Positions 57,400-64,000 of a DNA stretch of 64,000 nucleotides are shown piece by piece. The stretch lies in NCBI RefSeq assembly GCF_019320115.1, contig NC_089594.1, positions 21,474,055-21,538,054 on the forward strand, given 5' to 3'. How positions within the stretch are numbered: position 1 is the stretch's first letter; every line of letters begins with the position of its first letter. The translations under genes and the position numbers were made by a program. The notes under the pieces were generated by a model. The model was given only the letters and a program-made list of their open reading frames with translations. It was not told where the DNA came from and did no database searches. The DNA is from Miscanthus floridulus (lineage: Eukaryota; Streptophyta; Magnoliopsida; Poales; Poaceae).

Positions 57400-59897
57400 G
57401 GGACAGTGGCAGTAATCTTCGCCGGGGTTCCAGATTCCAGAAGCAAACATCAAGAAAAGCTAGCGTTACGAACCATCATGGCAGCAGAACCCGCTACACC
57501 AAGATATCTCAATTGGTCAGAGTATCCAATCCAATTTTCAAGAGAAGACCAATGGACCAGTGTAGAAAACACAGGCCATTACCCAATGGTTCTAGACCCA
57601 ACCATTGCCGGCATGACTGTTACGAAAGTACTAATTGACGGAGGAGCCAGACTCAACATCATTTTTTTAGAAACTCTAAGGAAGATGGGACTACAACTCG
57701 CCGGGATGATCACACCAACAAGCACACCTTTTTATGGCATAGTACCCGGCAAGGCAGCAATGCCACTTGGACAAATCACTCTACCGGTTACTTTTGGGAC
57801 TGCCTCGAACTACCGCACAGAGTTCATCAAGTTTGAAGTCACGGACTTTGATTCATCATATCACGCAATCCTCGGGCGCCCAGCACTAGCAAAATTCATG
57901 ACAATACCGCATTATCCATACCTGTTGCTTAAGATGCTAGGGCCTAACTGTGTTCTTTCTCTTCGGAGTGATTTAAAGCGCGCATTTGACTATGATGTTC
58001 AGGCAATCCAAATTGCAGCAAAAGCACAGGCAAACGATGGAAGAAAAGAAATAACCACTATTGCCGTAGAAATAAGCCAAGAAGAATTAGAGATACCGGC
58101 TAAAAAGCCCAGCATCCTCGCACCACCAAAACAAGCCAACATCAAGCAAATCGACCTGGGCACTGGCGATCCCTCCAAAACAGCAACCATCAGCGCCCAC
58201 CTCTTGGCAAAATAGGAACTCGCGCTCACCAACTTTCTTTGGGACAACAAAGATATCTTCGCTTGGAAGCCAGCTGACATGCCAGGTGTCCCAAGAGAGT
58301 TGGCTGAGCATAGAATTGATATCAATAAAGGCTCCAAGCCCATAAAGCAACGACTACGACGATTCTCACCTGACAAGAAGGTAGCAATTAAAAAGGAAAT
58401 TACAAAACTAATGGCAGCCATATTCATCAGAGAAATCCTCCATCCAGATTGGCTAGCAAACCCAGTTCTGGTACAGAAAAAGAATACGGACGAGTGGCAC
58501 ATGTGTGTCGACTACATAGATCTCAACAAACACTGCTCGAAAGATCCGTTCGGGCTACCACGCATGATTAGATAGTGGATTCAACAGCAGGATCTGCCCT
58601 ATTATCCTTCCTTGATTGCTATTCAGGATATCACCAGATTGTATTAAAGGAACAAGACCAGAGCAAGACATCTTTCATCACTCCATTCGGTGCCTACTGC
58701 TACAAAACCATGTCATTTGGACTCAAAAATGCTGGTATGACTTACCAAAGAGCTATCCAAACATGCCTTGGTGATCAGATCGGCAAAAACATAGAAGCAT
58801 ACGTGGATGATGTAGTGGTAAAGACAAAGAACCCAGATACACTAATTGAAGACCTAAAGCAAACCTTTGAAAACCTGAAAAGATGGAGGTGGAAATTGAA
58901 TCCAAACAAATGTGTATTCGGAGTTCCTTCAGGACAACTACTCGGATTCCTGGCCAGTCATCGCGGAATCGAAGCAAGCGCCAAGCAAATTCGAGCCATA
59001 ACAGAGATGGGCCCTCCTCGAACTGTCAAAGATGTGCAGAAGCTAACAGGTTGCATGGCGGCACTAAATCGTTTCATATCAAGACTGGGCGAAAAAGGGT
59101 CACCTTTCTTTAAATTGCTAAAGAAGACAGACAAGTTCGAGTGGATAGAAGAAGCCAACGAAGCTTTCAAGAAACTCAAGGCATATCTCACATCCTCACC
59201 CGTTCTCACACCTCCAAAGAAATACGAAGACATGATGCTGTACATTGTGGTAACTTCTACTGTGATCAGCACAGCGATTGTTGTGGAAAGAGAAGAAGGG
59301 CGTATATATAAAGTACAACGCCTCGTATACTACATCAGTGAAGTATTGTCAGAATAAAAAATTCGGTACCCGCATGTGCAAAAACTACTCTACGCCCTCC
59401 TGATCACTTCACGTAAGCTTCGCCACTATTTTAAAAGCCACAGGATTACCGTGGTGACAAATTTCCCACTCGAAGACATCCTACACAACAGAGATGCAAC
59501 GGGGCGCATATCTAAGTGGGCAGTTGAACTTGGCGCTCTCAATATCGATTTTGCCCCACGGAAGGCAATTAAATCTCAAGCCCTGGCTGATTTTGTTGCC
59601 GAATGGACAGAAATTCAACAACCTGTGTCAAGTACCATCCTTGATCATTGGAAGATGTACTTTGATGGATCACTCAAGATAGGCGGAGCTGGTGCAGGTG
59701 TCCTCCTAATTTCTCCAGACGGAAAGCAACTCAAGTACGTCCTTCAGATGTTATGGCAAGCTACAAACAATGAGGCAGAATACGAAGCCCTCATCCACAG
59801 GCTACGAGTGGCAATTACCCTCGGAATCAAGAGTTTACTCGTTTATGGAGATTCAGCAGTAGCAATTACCCACAGAATACGAAGCCCTCATCCACAG
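57400..59897 (+). pseudogene. Pol without integrase (protease, RT, RNase H)
   Basis: Protease-like VLIDGGARLNIIF near 57630; the usual Ser/Thr after the GG is Ala. TAG at 58213 ends this frame; RT resumes at 58279 (DYIDLNKHCSKDPFGLPR), shifts frame near 58570, and continues with FLDCYSGYHQI and the YVDDVVVK catalytic box near 58803. An RT-linked RNase H and a second RNase H (MYFDGSLKIGGAGAGVLLIS, NNEAEYEALIH) follow, then the frame breaks after VYGDSAVAI at about 59870. No zinc-binding or D-D-E integrase sequence exists before the 3' region. It would need integrase supplied by another element. Confidence 0.88.
59776..59897 (+). repeat. 25-bp direct repeat at the deletion junction
   Basis: CAGAATACGAAGCCCTCATCCACAG sits at 59776-59800 within RNase H and again at 59873-59897 exactly where RNase H homology ends and antisense-gene intron DNA begins. 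Confidence 0.9.
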
Positions 59898-59927
59898 TTT
59901 ACAAGAAAAATCGAGAGAATCACTTAC

Positions 59928-61698
59928 TCAGCTATCTTCTTCCTCATAAGACCAAAAGAAGACCTCGCAGGGGGAACCACGGCAGCAAAGATGTCCCCAC
60001 CAGTCGGCGGCAGGAGCAGCGTAGCCGGTACTGGAGCCCCAGAAGAACTCGGTACCAGAATCTCAGAGGAACTCGGTGCCGGTGCCCCAGAAGAACTTGT
60101 ACCCGACGACCGCTTACTACAAAGAGATCAAGACCAAAGTCATAACAAAAAGAAGGTTTCAACTACAGGAAAGCAAGAAAACAACTCACCGATGAGTAAC
60201 AAGGGTAGCACCATCATCCTCTTCCGCCTCACTCTCGACCAAAGTTGCCAAAACACCAGCTGAAAAAGGACAAAAGTACTCGGTTTAAGATAAAAACAAG
60301 AAGACAAAGGAACAAAGCGTATTAATATGCTCACCTAAGAGCATGCTAGCTACAACTGGAGTACCTGGACGACTACGTGACTGGCGGGACTTTTTGGTAG
60401 AAGACAAACCAGAAGAACTTTCAGCTCGCCCCCTCTTTCCGACACTGCGAGGGCCTCGGGGAACTGAACGAGGAACATACTCTACATATACATCAGGGTT
60501 TGCGGAAGAAACACCAGGAAGCATTACGACGGTTTGCGACTTACTAGTTAAAGAAGCCCCAGCAAGACTACCCCCAGGCCCCACAATGGCAGGGAGGTCG
60601 TGAAGGGGAATCGGGTCGATGAAGTTACGCCCCAATCCCTACGAAAAGAATAAGACAACAAGACAAGGAAGATTAAGCGAAAATAGATACAGCAAAAAGA
60701 AAGACAAAAAGTGCCTGCACAAAGAGAAAACAACTTACAGCTGGAGGCGGGTTCTTTGCATAGAACTCGGAGACGGTAAGCAGGACAACGCTTGCTCCTT
60801 TCAGCATCTTCTGAAGACGCTCGAGTACTTCCTCGTCGGTCAACTCAAGGGCCGGGACCATGCGTGAAGGATCCTCAGCCCCCGAGTACTTGAAGCCAAA
60901 GTTCTCTCGCTCCTTCAGAGGCTAAACACGACGGCGAAGAAAACTCGAGACGATTCCAAAGCCGGTCAAGCCCTGCTGCTTCAGAGTGCCTATCCGCTCA
61001 AGGAACGGCTGGATCGCCTAGAGCTCCTCCGGTGTCAGGGAGTTCTTTTCCCACTGGTCGTTAACCGAGGGACCAGATCCAGAATGAATGGCGAGAGAAG
61101 GAATCAAATTGGCGGCATAGAACCAGTCAGCACGCCAATCCCTCACAAAGTCAACCAGGTCATAGTCAAAGAACTTGCTTTTAAGACCCTGGAGAAACTG
61201 AATCCTGCAGCCGCCAAGAACATTGGTGTCTTCGCGGTGGGGTTGAGGCTTCAGACGAAACAAGTGACAGAAGAGAGAAAGAGAAGGAGGAATTCCAAGG
61301 AAAGCTTCACAGAGATGAACAAAAACAGAAAGATGGAGAACGGCATTTGGAGTAAGATGGTTCAAACTAACCCCAAAATAACTAAGAAATTGATGAAGGA
61401 AGGTGGAAGCAGGAAGATAAAGTTCGGCATGGATAAAGGAGACGAAGAGAATAATCTCACCAGGGCCTAGAGCAGTGACCCGATGCTCGCCTAGAGCTCT
61501 CCATTCAGCAATGTCCTTGCTCTGGATCAGACCATCGCTAACAAGCTCGTGAAGCTGGTCTTCAGTCATTGTCAGAGCCGGCCAAGACTTTTGGGTAGCC
61601 CTCATGGCCACGAACTCCTGGTTCTTGATCACGGAAAGAGATGACTCCTCGTCCATGAAGGTTGCCTAGGACTTGCTCGCGGCTTTCTTCCTACCCAT
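59928..61698 (-). pseudogene. Antisense gene of the second Tat-type element, four remaining exons
   Basis: Minus-strand exons 61698-60739, 60638-60335, 60259-60190 and 60116-59928 join in phase with GT-AG introns (donors GTAAGT, GTGAGC, GTGAGT, GTAAGT). The ATG at 61698 gives MGRKKAASKS, then a TAG, with the next Met at 61656. Residues LPASTFLHQFLSYFGVSLNH, PNAVLHLSVFVHLCEAFLGI and PSLSLFCHLFRLKPQP are a clear PF04195-type 'putative gypsy transposon' domain. Later exons are Ser/Pro/Arg-rich. Further stops occur at about 61018 and 60928. The fourth exon's donor is intact, but the exons that should follow are lost with integrase. Function unknown. Confidence 0.82.
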
Positions 61699-61852
61699 GT
61701 ACTAACGGAGGCAAAAAAGCACTAGGGAAAGAGAAGGTCGAACGACGGCGCTCAGATGGCGGCAGTAATGGCGACGGCGGAGTTGCAAAGACTAGGGTTT
61801 TTTCAAGGCGAAAGGCGAAGGCAGGGTACCAAAGAAAAGGAGGACAAAGGCC

Positions 61853-61860
61853 TTTAAATA
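61853..61860 (-). promoter_or_regulatory. TATA-like box for the second antisense gene
   Basis: Minus-strand TATTTAAA, 155 bp upstream of the ATG at 61698, positioned like the TATA box of the first element's antisense gene. Confidence 0.5.
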
Positions 61861-63070
61861 GATTTTACACCGGTAAAAACGCGACCCACCAGGCCCGTTT
61901 TAACGCGGCATGAGAACGCAACGGTCCATTTACCGACATAGCTAAAATGACGGAAGGCACAAATCCACACAACGGTACAGTTCAACGGGCAGATTTCGGG
62001 CTTATCCATCCAGCAAAACGGCAAAGTTACCATATGGCTGCAAAAAAGAACTCATCAGCCATGAAGCAATGGAAGGTTACCTCACAAGGAACATAACAAC
62101 CCGGTTCTAATATAAAGAACTCGGGAATCTCATAGACAACCAGGACATCAGCAGAATAAAGAATGACAACTCGGAAGACAAGATTCTTTCTATTACAAAT
62201 GACTTCAAAAGATACAAGATTACACATCTTACAAGACCCAACGAACTCAGAACTACGACAGGCAAGTAGCAAAAAGGAACCTGGAAACAACTAGGCTCTG
62301 GAACGACTACGTGTTCCAAATCGCTACTCGGTAGAACAAACCGCACTCGGCTACATTGTTTTCTTCAAAAGACGGACGCAGTGCACCCAAGGCGGAAATC
62401 AGCAGAACGGTAGGACAACATGGAGCAGAGAAGGCCGGTGGGCATCTGTCTATCCAAGTCCGATGTGATGCTGGATATGGTGTTGATCTACACCGGACAG
62501 TCTCAAGACAAGTGGCGAGGATCAACCCAGAACTGCCAGATAAAGGAACGAAGCCCACATCACAAAACTTCCTCCAACTACCGCCACGTACATCCTGGTA
62601 CATTACTTCTGTGGGATTAGTCTACCTCTAATCCCTATCACAAGACTCTCTCCAGCTACTGCAAGACACACAAGAACTGCAAAATAAACCCGGGGGCTGC
62701 TCTACTTCACAAACTACCATATTCATGACTACAGAGACTTCAGAACAAGCAACAGAATGCTCAATGAATCAAAACAGTACTCTAGGGGGCTATTTATAGA
62801 CCGAAGGAGCGGTGCACATGGACCAAGAGCACCAACGGAACAAGCCTAACAAAGGACACAGTGAAAAGACAGAAATTAATAATGAAGGGGAACTCAGGCG
62901 TGAAGGAACAGTACTCAACAACAAGCATATTCGGGAGAATATACCAACACAGTACAACCCGTGAACAAAAGGCATTTACACTCAACCACCACCATACAAC
63001 TACACCTGACAACAGCAGACTCTATGTCTGAAAGCAGCAGACTCTACATCTGACAACAGCAGACTACCAG
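61861..63070. other. Non-coding 3' region of the second element
   Basis: No protein-like frame. Short repeats of GCAGACTCTA(T/C)(G/A)TCTGA occur at about 63015-63060. Confidence 0.45.
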
Positions 63071-63640
63071 AGAATATGCCTATCCGAGTTCTTTTTGAAC
63101 AATGCTCGGGGGCTGCAACAGGGGAAGTTTTCAGTTCGTTGAACAACTCAAATTCAAGACCCTCCAACTTTTTGTTCCAAATAGCAAGAGGCTTGGGGGC
63201 TACACTTAGTGAGTGCACTTTTTCTTCAAAAAAGCGCACGTCACTCAAAAGACTTCTTCAAGATAGACGACTTCAAGGCCACGCGATAAAAAGAACCCCG
63301 GACATAACTATATCCGAGATCTTTCGACAAAAAGAACCCGGATATAGCTAAATCCAAGCTCTTTTCGACAAAAAAACCTGGGTATATGCTCGGGAGCCCT
63401 TTGACGAATAATCAGGGCAATTTCAAGAAAAGACCCTCAAGCTCCTTGTGCCAAACAGCAAGAGGCTCGGGGGCTACATCCAAATGGGAGTACTTTTTTC
63501 TTCAAAAAGGTACACGCCACGTGAAGATCTCACAAAGCGCTACATGGTTTCGCTCAAGAAAGCACTCGGACGACGCTTGTTCCTGCTCGACAAGACTTGA
63601 AGAAACAAGACGAGGCTTCCAGAACTCAACCATGAAGTGC
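63071..63640 (+). repeat. Imperfect ~275-bp tandem duplication before the 3' LTR
   Basis: The string GCAAGAGGCT(T/C)GGGGGCTACA occurs near 63185 and 63460, each preceded by an AAGACCCTC-AA-CT...CCAAA block, and CTCGGGGGCT recurs immediately before the LTR. The repeats thus resemble the polypurine tract. Confidence 0.6.
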
Positions 63641-63649
63641 TCGGGGGCT
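63640..63649 (+). other. Polypurine tract
   Basis: CTCGGGGGCT directly precedes the 3' LTR's TGTCGG; the G run would prime plus-strand synthesis. Confidence 0.7.
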
Positions 63650-64000
63650 TGTCGGTGCGGGACCCACGGGATACCCCACAATGAAGGGAGAACTAGTCTA
63701 ACTAGGATTCTTCCCATGTAATCTTAGTAGTAGTATTATTCTATAATCCTACTAGCAACTCTCATTGTAAACCGACTAGGACTCTGGCCTCCTGACTATA
63801 TAAAGGAGGGCAGGGCTCCTTGGATCGGGGAGTTCAGAGAACAATTGTACAACACAACACTTTACGATCAATCCAACGCAAAGGCTAACGCCGACTGGAC
63901 GTAGGGCTATTACTCGATCAACGATTGAGGGTCCGAACCAGGATAAATCGACTGTCTCTTGCGTTTACTGTCGAGTTCTGCATATGCTGAAGCCCGAACA
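63650..64000 (+). repeat. 3' LTR, partial (351 of ~401 bp)
   Basis: TGTCGGTGCGGGACCCACGG..., matching the 5' LTR from its first base and cut by the window edge. Confidence 0.95.

Larger units (their letters stand above)
54752..64000 (+). mobile_element. Tat-type Ty3/gypsy element inserted in the MULE, integrase deleted
   Basis: 5' LTR 54752-55152, primer site 55155, gag-pol 55201-59897, antisense gene 61698-59928, polypurine tract 63640-63649, and 3' LTR from 63650 off the window. The left target is GGAGG (54747-54751); its partner is outside. RT precedes where integrase should be, and gag/RT style plus an antisense PF04195-like gene make it a Tat-lineage relative of the 6550-20395 element. 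Integrase and the distal exons of the antisense gene are missing, joined at about 59898. Non-autonomous. Confidence 0.93.

Overview
This window is nuclear DNA of a grass, most likely a panicoid/Andropogoneae species (Sorghum, Saccharum or Miscanthus type). The grounds are a DUF6598-family gene (a grass-specific family), an alkylresorcinol-synthase-like type III polyketide synthase, CACTA elements with TTTGCCGAGTGC subterminal repeats, Tourist and Stowaway MITEs, and Tat-lineage Ty3/gypsy elements. Spliceosomal introns, TATA boxes and AATAAA signals confirm a plant nuclear genome. The species assignment is inference. LAYOUT. 1-5254: two truncated minus-strand LTR retrotransposons side by side. 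5255-6549: old target DNA with a 3'-5' exonuclease gene fragment. 6550-20395: a complete Ty3/gypsy element of Tat type (5-bp TSD TTTTC, ~1010-bp LTRs, gag, protease-RT-RNaseH-integrase), whose 3' region carries a five-exon gene on the opposite strand with its own TATA box and poly(A) signal. 20730-23187: a DUF6598 pseudogene whose exon 2 is split by a Tourist-like MITE. 23.6-30.6 kb: dispersed repeats, a 2-kb retroposed chimera flanked by a 16-bp TSD, and LINE tails. 30770-31993: an intact intronless type III polyketide synthase gene. 32.3-36.1 kb: two non-autonomous CACTA elements, the second holding a solo LTR. 36.9-37.8 kb: a second, inverted copy of the GCAACAT repeat family. 38838-39390: a PCNA pseudogene. 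40185-41865: a four-exon HHO/NIGT1-type GARP transcription factor, apparently intact. 42-51 kb: gene-free, with a tRNA-derived SINE, hAT-like and Tourist-like MITEs and a LINE tail. 51.2-54.75 kb: a Mutator-like transposase pseudogene with palindromes upstream. 54752-64000: a second Tat-type element inserted into the Mutator SWIM domain; it has lost integrase and the far end of its antisense gene, and its 3' LTR runs off the window. HOW IT FITS. Only two protein genes look functional, the polyketide synthase and the GARP factor; they are unrelated and lie about 8 kb apart among transposons. The most interesting system is the antisense gene present in both Tat-type elements. It converges on gag-pol, keeps reading phase across every predicted intron, and has its own promoter-like and poly(A)-like signals, so each element looks like two opposed transcription units between shared LTRs. 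Decay by premature stops, mostly TAG, runs through all the autonomous elements.
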